The notes beneath the pieces were generated by a model, which was not told the origin of the DNA, did no database searches, and worked only from the letters and a program-made list of their open reading frames with translations. From NCBI GenBank assembly GCA_032173965.1, contig CM063284.1, positions 132,175,125-132,239,124 on the forward strand: a stretch of DNA of 64,000 bases, written 5' to 3'. A program made the translations under genes and the position numbers. The first letter of the stretch is position 1; each line of letters opens with the position of its first letter. Positions 12,801-24,373 of the stretch are shown piece by piece. This DNA comes from Sitta carolinensis (taxonomy: Eukaryota > Chordata > Aves > Passeriformes > Sittidae).

Positions 12801-15800
12801 GTGGGCATGGCCATGGCACATAAATGAGTTATGGCAGTGAGTTGCAATTCAAGATAAGGAATTACAGAGGAAGATATGATCATTAGTTATATTTTTTGCA
12901 GGTAGAACAAGACTTGCAAAAAGATTTGAGGTACAAAAGGGCAATGTCTTCACAGACAAGTTCAGAGCATGCATAAAATGCTAGAGTAACAGAAAATGTG
13001 GAGTTACTAAAAACTGGCTAATTAAGCAATAGATTATTTGGGGCACTATATAAATATTCTCCTAATATCTATATATATAAAACAGCAGTTTCCATTCTGT
13101 TTCCTTGGAGCCTAATTCCAGCTGAGCAGTGCCTGGAGCATACCAAAGGTCCTTTGGAGTAGGCTCTTAATTATTATTACCTTATAACTTTGCTCAAGTG
13201 TACTGCAGTAAATAATTTACTAGTGTTAGGACTTAGGTGGATTACATTTATAAGGCAATAACTTCTGTTCTGAAAGTGCAGTTGTTGTGGATGACCTCAA
13301 TAGATAGGGTGAAGGAGGTCACAGGATAGTATAATAGTGTAACTTAGCAGAACACCAAGTATTGTTTGATGCTTCAAGTGGATCTCAACTGCACAAAAGA
13401 AAAGACTGGACAAGTAATCCCAATTGTGTAATGTGCTGTTGGGATATTATTTTAGTCAAGCAGCAGGAGCAGTTGTTAAGTACTAATGAATTGAGAATTG
13501 TATCATTTCCATGGCATGGCATTAAGGAAAAATAAGCTTCATGGCCTTTATGGTACAAAAGGTAAATGTTCAGCTCCACACAGCTTCAGTGAGTGACCTC
13601 AATTAAAACCAGACATAACTTCAAAGATAGACTAGCATTTTCTGTGGAAATACTATACATTTGTCAAAAGGCTAGTCCTGCAGAATTTGGAAGAATTCTC
13701 TCTTAAGAGGAGAGGAAGGCATTTATGGGGGATATAAGTTTCTTGAATTCCTGATAGATAGTATCCCAGGGACAAGGATCTGGAGAAATGTGTGCTGCTT
13801 CTCATCCTCGTCTTTTCTTTGGACAGTGACTGTGCACAAGTACAATATTAGTTTTTGTTGTTCAAAGTCAGCAATTTCTTCATTTATCCAGTGACAGTAA
13901 CTAAAACCATCTGAAAACCAGTTAGCAGCTCACTGCCTAGTGCACGTCACGCTGGTAAACACATGGGGCCAAATACCTCGGTCGTGATTGTCCAAATCTG
14001 TGGAATTATGCCTGGATTTCCCTCCACGTACAAAGCAGAACTTTCAAAGATGTCTAGGTTGCGGTGAAAATGCCTAGTAACCAGGGTGACACTCAATTCT
14101 ACTCCTTAAATAATTGTTTCATTTTGATATTTGCAGCTGCAGGTGCAAACTGAGGCCTGACCAAGAAGCCTGCAGACTTGCTTTTCACTGAGCGGAGCAC
14201 CTCGGGGCAGGCAGACTGGTGTCGCTTTGTCCAATCCTTGTACCCTTAGCCATCTCCAAATAGCTTATCTATCAAAATTACAACAACTAGAGACATGTCT
14301 GTGGTTAAGTGGCCAGCATGAACTCAAGATCAAAGAAATGTACCACCTCACATACCTGTTTACATTTAGGAAGATTTAAGTTGAAGTTCTCTGTTGATAC
14401 TAAAAGCTGGGAAGGTCACTATGTCACTTGTAAAAGTTTGACCCATGCACATTAAAGTAAAATATGATGGTTTTCATAAAAAAAAGTAACAAAAAGTCCC
14501 AAAGTCTAATTCTGCTAATCTTAGTAATATATCAAAAGTTGCACTAGCTTATGAACATTTCTGGCAGTGGAAGAGGATATAAAAATGATCTATTGAATAC
14601 ACGCAGTTTTTATTCTCATGGAGTCAATCTCGCACTTACATGAAAATCGCATTTCACTAGCAACTCAAGTCATCTAAAACTGGAGGATTTTATTCCTAGC
14701 CTGACATTTTCAAATTTGTGACACAGAATGAGCCAAATTAATTAACTCAGCAAAAGCACTTAGCATAAGTAGTTGAAAGAGGAAAACATACTGTAAGGTT
14801 AGGTGATACAAATGTTAAAAAAAAAAAAAAGGTTAAGATATAACTTAACTGAAGCTAAGACAGTGTTTAGCTAATTGGTCACATGCTAAATAGCTGTATG
14901 AGAATGGTGTACAGTCTCTAATCCAAGCAATATTTTGGTCCAGTAGTAAGATTTCTTCTTATTCCAGAATATTTATCTTTACTACTTACTGGGGACTCTT
15001 GTTTTTTCAGGTGCAATTGCTGGGATTGTGGATCAGCCGATGAAGAATTTTCAGCGAGTATCTGAGGCCCAAGCTTCTGCTGGGCATAAAGCCAGAGGGG
15101 TCATCTCAGGTGTGGGGAAGGGAATCATGGGCGTCTTCACAAAGCCCATTGGAGGGGCAGCCGAGCTCGTCTCCCAGACAGGTTATGGTGAGTTGCATAT
15201 TTCCAACACCTCCATTTAAATTTTAAAATGCTATTCAGATAAACCTGCTATGTCTTACTTAACGAGCTCAGTATTGGGTGACTTAGAGAAAGGTTTAGAA
15301 ATGCCACTGCTAAATACTTACAAATGCTCTGCTGCTTTCCTGAAACGCCATTGTGTTGTGCTTCTCTCTTGTGTTACTGATCAGCGATGTACAGCCACAA
15401 AAACACAGAATGCAGAAAGCATGAAGTAATTCTTGGAATAAAGTAGAATTAGTTACAGAAACATATGTGCTTACAAAATAGGTTTTGACATAAAAGGATT
15501 AGAGCAACACTTTGTCCAATTACAGCATTATTTTGAGATCACTTTGTAATGGCAGGGAAAGAGTTGGGCTATCTCTACACAAAGAGTGAGTTATATTCCT
15601 GGGAGAAAGAAGTGAGTCATGTAGTAGGAGCATCCCCTTTAAACTGGAGCTTCATGAGAAGACAGTCCTGCTTTCAGATACATGGGTAACCTTAGAGGAA
15701 CCAGAGATGGGGTTTCCAGCTGGACTTAGCACTTAATGGCACTGGTGCTAAATCCTTTCAAATTGATGTGAACAATTCTGGACAAACAAAAAGTGTAAGA

Positions 15801-18800
15801 TAAAAATAAAATATCAAAATACACTAATGTATTTGTTTCCAGTATCAATAAATCACTTTCAGTTTGAATATTTAAGAAGAAATGGTGGCCGGAGTGAGTC
15901 AGGGAAGAGAAGCAGGAAATTGATAGGACAATGTGTAAATAATTCCACCTCACTAATTATACCAGACAAACACAGCTCATTCCATCTAGTAAAAGAAATA
16001 ACGAAACAATTATTAGAATTCTTTCAAATCAATTTTGTCTTGTTTGTATGAGCATAAATAATAACTTCTCCTGAATTATACCTCCCATAGGTGTAAAACC
16101 CATATCAGCAAAATCAGAAGATTTTTTCTGTTGTCAGCTGTCTCTGTTGGCTTTGCTGCCCAGGACATTATTATTTCTAGATTTAATTCTGCTGCTGTCT
16201 TTATCAAGAAACTCATAGTGGTTAGAGGGACGCTTTTCATTGCAGATATGGTATATAAGACATCACGTTTTCCATGACCATGTGACAAAAAGAGTTAGCC
16301 CGGAAAAAACATAAAACTATATCAATAATAGCTGACAGTGCGTGAGAGGAAAATACACAAGAGTTCAAGTAACTCTTACCCACAACTGGATTGGAAGTGG
16401 GACTGTGCCTCTTGGGGGGAACCAAGGGGTGGAGGACCACACAGAAATAAACACATGTTCTCTCTGTCTCCATCTGTAAATAACATTTTCACTCACATAA
16501 TGCTGAGAACCTCGGTAAGCCAACTGTTACAACTGGGATGCTGCTTTTAAGTATTACCATCAACATGTGTGCTAAAAATTAAAGGGTTTTTTTTTTTCAT
16601 TGCTGATGTTTTGTTTAAATTATTATCCATTGTGTAAGAGGGAATCTAAATTATTGACACCCTTATGCAAAAAATGCCTTTGGAATTCTTAGACAAAAGA
16701 AAATATCTTAATTTATTTGTAAAGAAGTATATTTGTAGAAGAGTAACTTTGCACCAAGCCATGTAACACTAGTGCTTGCTGCACTACTCCTACCTACTCC
16801 ATGTCTGTCATGTAAAAAGTTTTAAAACTACTTAATTTGTGAATTTTTTTGCAACCCACTCATTCTTTCTGGTGACCATACCTCATCATTGAATGTTTGC
16901 AGGCCATCTGAAATCATACATACTGTATCATCTTCAGCTTTGGAGAGTCTCTTTAGAAACCTGCTTAAGTGCTGCTTGTAGTCTCCATTCTGTGCTGGCA
17001 TTAAGAAGAATTCACAATAAACCAGATGCCTCAGGAGATCTCATAAATGTACATGGATCTGTGTTTAACAGCTGGATTAAGTAACTGAACATTTAAAGGC
17101 AGTATCTAGGCAAACTAGCCTTCTAATTTGTACCAATTGTGACACGTATATGAAAGTATTTTAATATTAAGCAAGAAAGTTAACAATGGTCTTGATTTTT
17201 TCTACATAAATCCTAAGTGATGTGTCTGATCCTGCTCTGAAGTGATGGCTCTCAGGAGTTTTATGTTTCTCTTGATGGCAAGTCTAGAGCTGATTCATAG
17301 AACACACAGTGGGATTTTTTTTTTGTTTCTTGCTAAAGCAAGATCACGGGGGTTAAGTGCACAACTCTTGCATTGTAATATTTAATGAATTATCTTGACT
17401 ACAGCTTCCAGAGATGTGACGTCATTTTGGATCTGCACTATTTTATGAACTGCTTTAAACAGATGACATCACTGCAACACGTAACTGCATTGTAGAAAAC
17501 AACTACTAAAAAACCTGAATTCTCTTACCACAGGTATTTTGCATGGAGCTGGACTTTCTCAGCTTCCCAAGCAGCGCTCTCATCCAAATGATCAACATGT
17601 TGAGCAGGCTCCAAACAGCCACGTCAAATACGTCTGGTAACATTATTTAGACAATAACATTATTGCTCATTTTTACATCCACACTGTTTATTAATAGGTT
17701 CTGGCCTCTGGTCAAGTTAACAGGAAAGGCTTCCCTAGGAAAGGCTGAGTTATGGCAGTTTGTTTAGGAACATTAAACACAAAGGTAGTGCATAGAAACC
17801 CAATCTGCAAATGATGGGCTGCTGATCTGCATCCAGCTTTGAAACTACAGAGCTGATCTTTATTTAATGGTATTCAGTGAGTTCTTGCTTATTTATCATT
17901 GCACTGAGCCCAAGAAAAATACTGCACATCTCCAGAAACAGCTGTTAGTGAAGATAGCTTTATTTTCTTCACTGAATTTCTAAGCCACTCCTCAGGGTAA
18001 TTTTTCTGTTATCAAGGAAACAGGATGGGAAATAGGCTAACCTAGCACAGATACTAGGCCAATTTTGGGGTGACTGATTGAGGGGTTTTGATAAGTAACA
18101 ATTTCACATTCATTCTTTAAATCTGAAGTCTTATATCTTTTAGTAATGGAGTTTTGGAATACACTCCCTGGCTTATTTTACATCTGTAGGTGATAGCTAC
18201 AGGATTAAGTAAAAGCATAGTGATCAAAATAAGGCCTGGAGGACCCAATGCACTACACTGACAAGTTCTTTTTTGTCTTTTTTTTTTTTTTTAACCTGAT
18301 AATGCAGGAAAATGCTGCAGTCTCTGGGAAGGCCAGAGGTTCATATGGCCTTAGATGTCATGATTGTGAGTGGATCTGGCCAGCAGCATGAAGGCTGCTT
18401 GCTGCTCACCTCAGAGGTGCTCTTTGTCGTGAGCATCAGTGAAGACACACAGCAGCAGGCATTCCCTGTGACTGAAATTGATTGTCTGGAAGATGATCAG
18501 CAAAAAGATCTGCTGAAGGTGCAGCTAAAACAACAGAGAGTGCCTTCTGACTTGGAGGTAAAGACTTGTGTATGTTTTCCATTCAAAGATGAAGTTACAC
18601 TGATGCTGGTGCTTTTGGCAGTGGGAATACTCACCTTTGATACTCTCCTGGCTGGGAGGCCAGAGACTGAAGTGCCAAACCAGGAGATCTGTGCCTCATA
18701 GTTGGCTGTGTTGCCCTTTGGATTAAAGGAATGTGTCTCCTCCCTTCTATCCTCTTATTGATCGTGATATACCATATCTATGACAAAAAATTTTCTGAGG

Positions 18801-21800
18801 GAAAATGTAGAGGAAGTCTGAGTTCTTGGAAAGCACCAGATCTTTTCTGAGAAGGTTCTCATGGCTACATAGCACGAGGTGTTCATTGCTTGGCAAGTCA
18901 GCATTGCGCCCTGTGCCTACAAAGTACCAGCAAAAGCAGTTCCTTTTATTCTTCTGGGAATTCCATTAACAGTTCAGTGGTGCTGATGCTCCTTTCAATG
19001 TGCTTTTATCTTGTCTCTTCTAGCACAGTGGTCTTGTTTGGCTGTATTTACTTCCTTAGATCTTCCTTCTTCTGCTAATGCTAGCTTTAAACTGGATTAG
19101 TTCTTCTCTGAGATTGGTTGCACCAAGTGTTTGCCAGTAAGAGCATAAACTCTTCATGTTGAAAGATGTCTAAGCCATTGGAATACTGAGGGGTTTTGGA
19201 TTAATTATTTTCTTTTAATGGCAGAAGAATGTTATATTTTTACATTTTTGGGAAACAATGTTTATTGTATTAAATTCTCAAGTAGAATCATATGAGAGAG
19301 TATTTCAAAAACGAACATGGCATGTCCCAGTTTTTGTAATAGTGTGCCAGGTAGTTTATAGACTGCTATACCAGAAATTTCTGTTCCAAATATAAGAAAA
19401 GAACATTTAAAACCCTGAAGTATGAGGTGTGACAAAAAGTAGGAGCACCTTCAGTCAAATCCTAACTTTGCTGAAGTCACTGAAGGGTTTTGCTGTCTGT
19501 TTCAGCAAGGACTTCATCTGTGTCGTGACAGCACTTGAATTTTTTTGTGAAAGCTTTCTTTAGTGCTGAATTCTCTATTTATATTTATTGTCTTTCCACT
19601 AACCTCAGTCTCACAGAGAACTGTTGACTGAAATCGCCTTCTCTCACCACAAAGCTACATGAGGGATTACTTAAATTGTGAAGCAAGTGGGCAAAGCTCA
19701 GCTTTTTTTGTCCCTGAGTGATGAGTGGTTGGTGGAGGCACGCATCAGACTATCATAGTCCAGGCTGTCCTGCTCAGTCCAGAGCTACTTTCCTGGAAGG
19801 AAGAAGAAGGAAAGTTGTTCCCAGTAAGGCACTGGATGCACTCAACCTATCCTAACTTTAGCGCCAGGCAGATCTTTTTTTTGTTGGAGTGTTGTCTTTG
19901 CATCTGGTTTTCCAAGGGGTGAGGAGTAGGCTGCTGCTGTGGGGGAAGACAGCCTGCTCAAAGGTTGCTGCAAGTGGGTGATGAAGGGTGCAGAGGGTCT
20001 GCCTGCTTGGGAGAAGGGAAGATGAGGAACAGGGTGCTTAATTCAAGTCCCCACAGGTGCTACAGCTGGGAATGTGTAGGATTTATGGGCAAGTGGGACC
20101 CCTGAATGCACAGAGCAGCCCTGCATGGCACGTGCAGAGTCCAAGGTTCCCACACACATGCACCCATAACACCCTCCTTTGGAGGTACTGTACCAAATAA
20201 ATCTTTTTTTCTGAAGTTCTGGATGGAAATATGGGAGTCCTACTCAAGTGGTGCAGCAATGCAACTGTGGGCAGCTGTAAGCCTTGTGCCCCCAGGCTGA
20301 GTACAGCATCTCTTTTGCTGATACAGGCTCTTGAGAATGCAGTGAAAATGTATGGCATGGGAAAAGATGAGAAAAGTGCCTGTGTCCCAGGTGGAGCCAA
20401 GTCAGTGATGGCAAGACGGCAAAAGTTGAGTGATGCTGTACAAAACAAACCTGGCAAAATATTCTTTCAGAATGCAGACACTGATACTGAAATTCTTGTA
20501 AAAAATTAAAGAAATGTGCTGTGACAAGGAGCAGTTGAAAGAAACAGAGAATTAAAAAATTTGAATTATTTTTATGATAAGGCAGCTACACAATAAAAGA
20601 TTCCAAAAAGCTTCATATACAGTTTTAGTAATTACTTAGAATGTTTTGTAATTAATATTTGCTATGTTTTTTTAGTGGATTGGGAGATCTCATACTTGGT
20701 GATTTCCTTTTAGCAGCTTAATTTGTGGTCTGGGTGTCACATGCAGCACTGTTGCTGATGGAAGCCAGAGCTTCCCTTCAGCTTCATGACAAAAGCTCTA
20801 CAGAGTCATCAGACGTGATTAGGAGAAGGAACCTTAGGAGGGACAAGTTGTGACTTGCAGATAAGCAGCCTCTAAGCTGCAGAGCGATGCCTAAATAGGC
20901 ACAACTCCTCAGTATTAACAGTAGGCCATCATGTTGAACTGAAGGTGTCCTCACCTGCACCTGAAGTGCAGACATGTCTGTGCACGATGACATTTGCAGA
21001 GATGGACTCAGTTTTAGCTTGAAAATGCCCAATCAGGTCAACCAAAATGTTATTTTGAGTTTAGCAAAACAGAGCTAATGTTACCAAATGTAAGTTATCT
21101 CTATTTTTCTGATTAATTTGGTCAAAGATGCTAGAAATAATACAACAAATTGAAACATTTCATTTCAAGGCTATAAAAATCCACTTTTTTTTGCATTACT
21201 GCTCACAAAAACAATTGCCAAAAGTTTTGTTTCAGCTCTGCCCAAAACAGTTTCTCTCATTCCCTCTCCTCAACTTCTTGGAACAGTTAAGAAACTAAAC
21301 ATGAGTTTTTCTACAGCTGTAATCACCAGAGATGTTATAGAGCATATTTTGACTCCTTCAGCAATAGGTTTGCCTGATGCCTTGTTCGCCTCCACAATAT
21401 ATAACTTAATCCATCTGGATAGGAATAGCCTGGATGGATTCTTAAAAATTCTGGCACTGACAAGTTTGTTATTGAAAGGGAAGCATTAATTGTATTTGGA
21501 CTATCTTCCAAAGTAATTGAGACACTGCTTGTTTCCAGACAGATGTCAAACTCAAAAGGCCTGCTCTTCCAGCTGCTCTTGGTATAGCTCATAACATCGA
21601 GAAGACAATAAAAAATTGAAGGCCCCTGGAATTTCAGATATTCCAGATTTTTTTTTTTTTTTTGTCATAATCCTACATGTTATCATCTTTGGACCTGAAA
21701 ATCAATCTTTAGATTTCTCAAAGTAATGGAAAAAAAATCCCAATGAGCTGGATCTCCTTAGTCAGTGTTCACAGAAGAGCAGATCAGTGCTACACCCATC

Positions 21801-24373
21801 TGGACTGCACAGCACAGGTGTTGTAGCTGCTGTGGAGTTAGAATTGCTGAAGGCTTATTTATTATAAACCATAATGGGAAGAATTTTAGAAAAATACTGG
21901 AGTTCTTAACCCAAAAGTATGGCCTTGTAGTATGAAAGGACACGATATCTGTAATATTCCTCTAGGAAGTGCATTAAGCAAGCCTTGATCAAGTTTTAAA
22001 TCCTTGAGTGATCTGGATATTAACATGATAAATGTTCAAAGCAGCAAGTGAGGGCACTTACTGACAATCTTAGGTCCCATTTAGGAAAAAATGTAAAATA
22101 ACATCCATTCCAATTTTTTCTTGTCTTGAAAATATAAGCCAAACTAAAATTGGCTGCAGAAACAGACACTTAGTTGCAGATGAAGTCATCTAGAAGCAAT
22201 CAGGGTCCCAGTTACTTCGAAAGACCATCCAACCATAATTAATATTTCCCCCTGAATAATTATGCTGGAGCTGTGTAAAATAGTCGGGGGCTGAACGAAG
22301 AATAGGTTCACAAATGTAGGTGAGTGGGATGCCAGCACCATTTCCATGCCCTTTGGTAAGCAGGACCTTCTGGCTAATGTGGAGGCTGAACCCAGCTGTT
22401 CCTGGGCTTACCTCCTAGGAGAAATCAGGAAAAAGTGTGAAGCCACCTACACACAAGGTTTACCCTGTAACTCAAAATCCAGTTTACATAGGTGGTACTT
22501 CAGTGTATTTCTCTCCTTTCGACTGCTGAAGCAGACTGACTGCTGAGATACATTTACTGAGCCACCAGACCAAAGACGTGGTTCAGACACCGTTCTCCAC
22601 TGTTAGCTGTGAGTCTGCTGCAGCAGTCTGCCTTCTGATTTTTCCCTTCCTTAAGGTCGTTCATGAAAACAACCCTTTCCTCTGCCCACTTCATCATTTC
22701 TGCTGTTTCTAGGCATAGGCTTCAGCCTTAAACTTCTGAGGTTGTTCATGAGCCTGCTTCCTTCAGCAGTTTTGTGGTGATGATTGAAAACAGGAGTGTT
22801 TCTACTTGCTGAGCAGCAAATCCATCTCCAAAGGCATAGTAAAAAAAACAGAGGGGACTTTTTTCATGTGAATGTGACACCTGTCACTATCACCATTTCT
22901 TCAAATAAGCAACAGAATATTTAAATGAGTCTTGCAGTCCAGAGACTTGACAATATTGTGGATGTTAAATTAAATCTAATGGCACTGTTTGAAAATATCA
23001 TTCTATCTAGCAAGCCCTGAAAACTCCCTGAAAGACAAGCAGAAAATAGCAGTCTTTAAATCCTTAGCATGATGTCCAGCAAGGAAATTTCAAATCCTAC
23101 AGAAATTAAACTGGTCATCAATTCTCCAAGTGTAAAATAAAGAGGCATCAAACCCTAGCTCTATTATAGCTGCTGCCTTTTTCTTCGTTGTTATACTTTG
23201 GAAATAACTTCTGTTCTGAATGACTTAGCTTGTCATACTACTGTAGTATCCATGGTGGGATTTCTGAAGTAGTTTTTTTGAAACTGTGAAACCAGCTTGA
23301 TGCCTGCTTGTTTGCCTTCCCTTCTCAAGGTAGTCATAGTCACCCTCAACTTCTTCACAAATAAGAGCACAGCAGATTGATCTTCCAAAGCCAGGCTTGC
23401 CCATAGCTTTTCTGAATAATAGTTTATTTAGTTGGAACCATAGGATGACAGTATTTGATTTACTGAATTTTTTTCCCTCTCAGGTCAGTTGCTTGCATTC
23501 GTCTTGCTAGGATTTTAAACAACCTTCACCTATTTCAGCCTGCAAAACACAGATCCCTTAATGTCTTCTCCAGAAACAAAATGCCCAAATCATCTTTAGT
23601 AAAACCCTTTTGTTTAGAAAAATGTCCTTGTGTGACTGGGGGTTTTGTTGGCAGAAGCAGATGGATATATTCTGCCATAGAACATTCACCTGGAAGGTAG
23701 CTTCTAGTCTTCATTTTAAAGGAAGTAAGTTAAAGACTAGAATGTTTTAGCTAAATAGAATTTCTGTATGATAAGCTTTGCCAAGAGCTACCAACTTTTT
23801 TCTAAAAAGGATTTCAATTCTTTTGCTGTATACAAAGAGTTGATCTGTTGTAAAGTTTTACTCTTGACCAGTTCACAAAAGATACTGCTTACATTTTCTG
23901 TGGCAGAGTTAGCTTCTCAGAAGTCCAAAATAGCAGAGGAGAGGACTAATTCACCAAGGACTCAACTATGAGAGAACATTCATGATTTTAAAAAATCCTT
24001 TAAACTATTGTAAGATTTCAGATTTCAGGCAGGAAGATTTTTATCAGTGTGTGGAAGTTACTGTCCTTACTACTCAGTTCAGTTACTGTCAAATACTCAG
24101 TAACTATTGTACCTTATCTGATTTCAGGCCGAGGGAGCCAGAGAGAGACTGTCGGAACAGCAGTACAACCGCCTCGTGGAGTACATCACCAAGACATCTT
24201 GTCATCTCGCTCCCAGCACCACCACCGCGCCAGCCCCGCAAACCGTGGCTACTGAACAGCCCCTGACTATAACAAAAACCTACCAGTATGTAGCTGATCC
24301 AAATTTTGCCCAGGTATTCATTAGCAAATTCACCATGGTGAAAAATAAAGCCTTGAGGAAAGGATTTAATTAA
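752..24373 (+). CDS. VPS13B: VPS13B, C-terminal part (8 coding exons, 5' part outside window)
   Basis: Eight exons with consensus splice sites join without a frame break into 685 residues plus TAA, about the last sixth of a protein that is close to 4,000 residues in mammals. VPS13B (COH1) is a bridge-like lipid-transfer protein of the Golgi; its loss causes Cohen syndrome in people. What is visible: a beta-rich segment (752-2854), then glycine-rich amphipathic helices resembling the ATG2_C-like domain of VPS13 proteins (end of exon 2 to 17636), then a PH-like module (18308-18557, around MALDVMIVSGSG and GCLLLTSEVLFVV), and a short C-terminal exon containing RLSEQQYNRLVEYITK and ending KFTMVKNKALRKGFN. 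The C-terminus is the membrane-targeting end in this family. COX6C lies downstream in the opposite direction, as in mammals. The gene identity is very secure; an additional small alternative exon in the large introns cannot be excluded. Confidence 0.96.
871..2039. other. VPS13B intron
   Basis: AT-rich intron bounded by GTACAT and GTGTAG. Short ORFs on both strands look random. Nothing else recognised. Confidence 0.75.
2040..2854 (+). CDS. VPS13B: VPS13B large coding exon
   Basis: 815 bp, the largest exon in the window. The acceptor follows a pyrimidine stretch ending GTGTAG; the donor is AGCAG|GTCAGT. The apparent ORF runs on to 2940, but the last 86 bases are intron, since the next exon resumes the frame with GWVVGSLEILG. 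The exon carries beta-rich sequence (LSLKVFISQLSLAAFDD, FSFELKPARLYVEDTFVYY) and ends in the start of the amphipathic helical region (FTTARQLVHALAMHYAAG). It ends one base into a Gly codon, as do the next three exons. Confidence 0.96.
3885..3948. repeat. Poly(T) tract followed by (GTTTT)n
   Basis: An uninterrupted run of T (3885-3906), then G-interrupted T runs and several GTTTT units (3920-3948). The mirror-image composition (CAAAA units beside poly(A)) occurs at 30596-30649. Confidence 0.9.
6140..6240 (+). repeat. Direct repeat A, copy 1 (VPS13B intron)
   Basis: About 101 bp, from TCCATCCTTCAGT to AGTTCCTGTTT. Roughly 85-88% identical by eye to 7373-7472 in the same orientation, with sharp loss of similarity on both sides. 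Family unknown; no terminal structure or target-site duplication seen. Confidence 0.8.
7121..7297 (+). CDS. VPS13B: VPS13B coding exon, helical C-terminal domain
   Basis: 177 bp, phase 1 at both ends (symmetric). Acceptor CTCCAAACAG, donor CAAAG|GTAGAG. It encodes a glycine-rich amphipathic segment with LGSPASLVRSIGNG, DFFRLPYEGL and GAFVSGVSRGTTS, typical of the VPS13/ATG2 C-terminal lipid-contacting helices. One copy of a 100 bp direct repeat starts 75 bp after its donor. Confidence 0.95.
7373..7472 (+). repeat. Direct repeat A, copy 2 (VPS13B intron)
   Basis: Second copy of the 100 bp element, 75 bp after the donor of the 7121-7297 exon and about 1.2 kb from copy 1. The shared blocks include GCTCTGACAGT and AGTTCCTGTTT. 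Confidence 0.8.
7702..7720. repeat. Poly(A) run
   Basis: 19 consecutive A in the VPS13B intron. No retroposed body is recognisable upstream. Confidence 0.9.
8253..8423 (+). CDS. VPS13B: VPS13B coding exon, helical C-terminal domain
   Basis: 171 bp, symmetric phase 1-1. Acceptor CATTTAG, donor CTTCTAG|GTAATG. It encodes TLTSITNLATSLARNMDRLS, then an acidic/basic stretch (DEEHYNRQEEWRRQLPE) and GLRQGLSHLGISLLG. It joins in frame to both neighbours through split Gly codons. Confidence 0.95.
8424..15010. other. VPS13B intron with a 58 bp palindrome
   Basis: 6.6 kb intron. Apart from the near-perfect palindrome at 10854-10911 and a short A-run near 14818, it is AT-rich sequence with only short ORFs that lack splice context and family resemblance. 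Confidence 0.7.
10854..10911. repeat. 58 bp near-perfect palindrome (hairpin), possible MITE remnant
   Basis: Left arm 10854-10882 (starts GGCCCTGATTCAGCA) and right arm 10883-10911 (ends TGCTGAATCGGGGCC) are inverted copies: 25 of 29 positions match and there is no loop. Three of the four differences become G-U wobbles in a + strand transcript, so 28 of 29 positions can pair. A half-arm-like sequence recurs at 10963-10979. The ends resemble, from memory, an old palindromic DNA-transposon family of reptiles and birds; that assignment is tentative. Confidence 0.85.
15011..15187 (+). CDS. VPS13B: VPS13B coding exon, helical C-terminal domain
   Basis: 177 bp, symmetric phase 1-1. Acceptor GTTTTTTCAG, donor TTATG|GTGAGT. 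It encodes AIAGIVDQPMKNFQ, ARGVISGVGKGIMGVFTKPI and GGAAELVSQTG. The GVGKGIMGVFTKPIGG stretch is the pattern repeatedly found near the C-terminus of VPS13 family proteins. Confidence 0.96.
15188..17533. other. VPS13B intron
   Basis: AT-rich intron. ORFs at 15726-15953, 16237-16473 and 16893-17084 have no recognisable domain or splice context. Nothing else seen. Confidence 0.7.
17534..17636 (+). CDS. VPS13B: VPS13B coding exon, linker to PH-like module
   Basis: 103 bp. Acceptor CTTACCACAG, donor CGTCTG|GTAACA. It encodes ILHGAGLSQLPKQR followed by a polar linker (HPNDQHVEQAPNSHVKYV) and ends two bases into a Trp codon completed by the next exon. Too short to show as an ORF; supported by frame continuity on both sides. 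Confidence 0.9.
17637..18307. other. VPS13B intron
   Basis: Short intron ending in a T-rich tract (18271-18292) that serves as the polypyrimidine tract of the 18308 acceptor. No other feature. Confidence 0.75.
18308..18557 (+). CDS. VPS13B: VPS13B coding exon, PH-like module
   Basis: 250 bp. It is preceded by a strong T-rich tract and an ATGCAG acceptor; the donor is TTGGAG|GTAAAG. It encodes KMLQSLGRPEVHMALDVM and GCLLLTSEVLFVV, the beta-strand pattern of the C-terminal PH-like domain, then an acidic turn (TEIDCLEDDQQKD). The frame stays open 48 residues past the donor to a stop at 18699, giving a hydrophobic tail if the intron were retained. The spliced reading, continuing at 24128 with AEGARERLSEQQYNR, matches the family. 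Confidence 0.95.
18558..24127. other. VPS13B last intron
   Basis: 5.6 kb intron. Contains a T16 run at 21648-21663. An ORF at 20231-20509 looks exon-like only superficially and breaks the phase. No other feature recognised. Confidence 0.65.
21648..21663. repeat. Poly(T) run
   Basis: 16 consecutive T in the last VPS13B intron, without a recognisable retroposon body. Confidence 0.85.
24128..24373 (+). CDS. VPS13B: VPS13B terminal coding exon with stop codon
   Basis: Acceptor GATTTCAG, phase 0. 81 codons and TAA. Two conserved blocks (RLSEQQYNRLVEYITKTSCH and VADPNFAQVFISKFTMVKN) flank a Thr/Ala/Pro linker (APSTTTAPAPQTVA) written in GC-rich codons unlike the AT-rich surroundings. An in-frame ATG at 24176 is not a start; it lies inside the exon in another frame on the 5' side. 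Confidence 0.94.
   Translation, partial: AEGARERLSEQQYNRLVEYITKTSCHLAPSTTTAPAPQTVATEQPLTITKTYQYVADPNFAQVFISKFTMVKNKALRKGFN

Noticed and set aside
19440..19520. Weak inverted pattern around TGAAGTCACTGAAGG and CAGCAAGGACTTCA
   Set aside because: Could be an old amniote repeat, but the arms are too diverged to support by eye.
20231..20509. Possible extra VPS13B exon (acceptor near 20327, donor near 20391)
   Set aside because: The 64 bp piece would break the phase 0 to phase 0 junction between 18557 and 24128, and the direct junction gives the family-like sequence.
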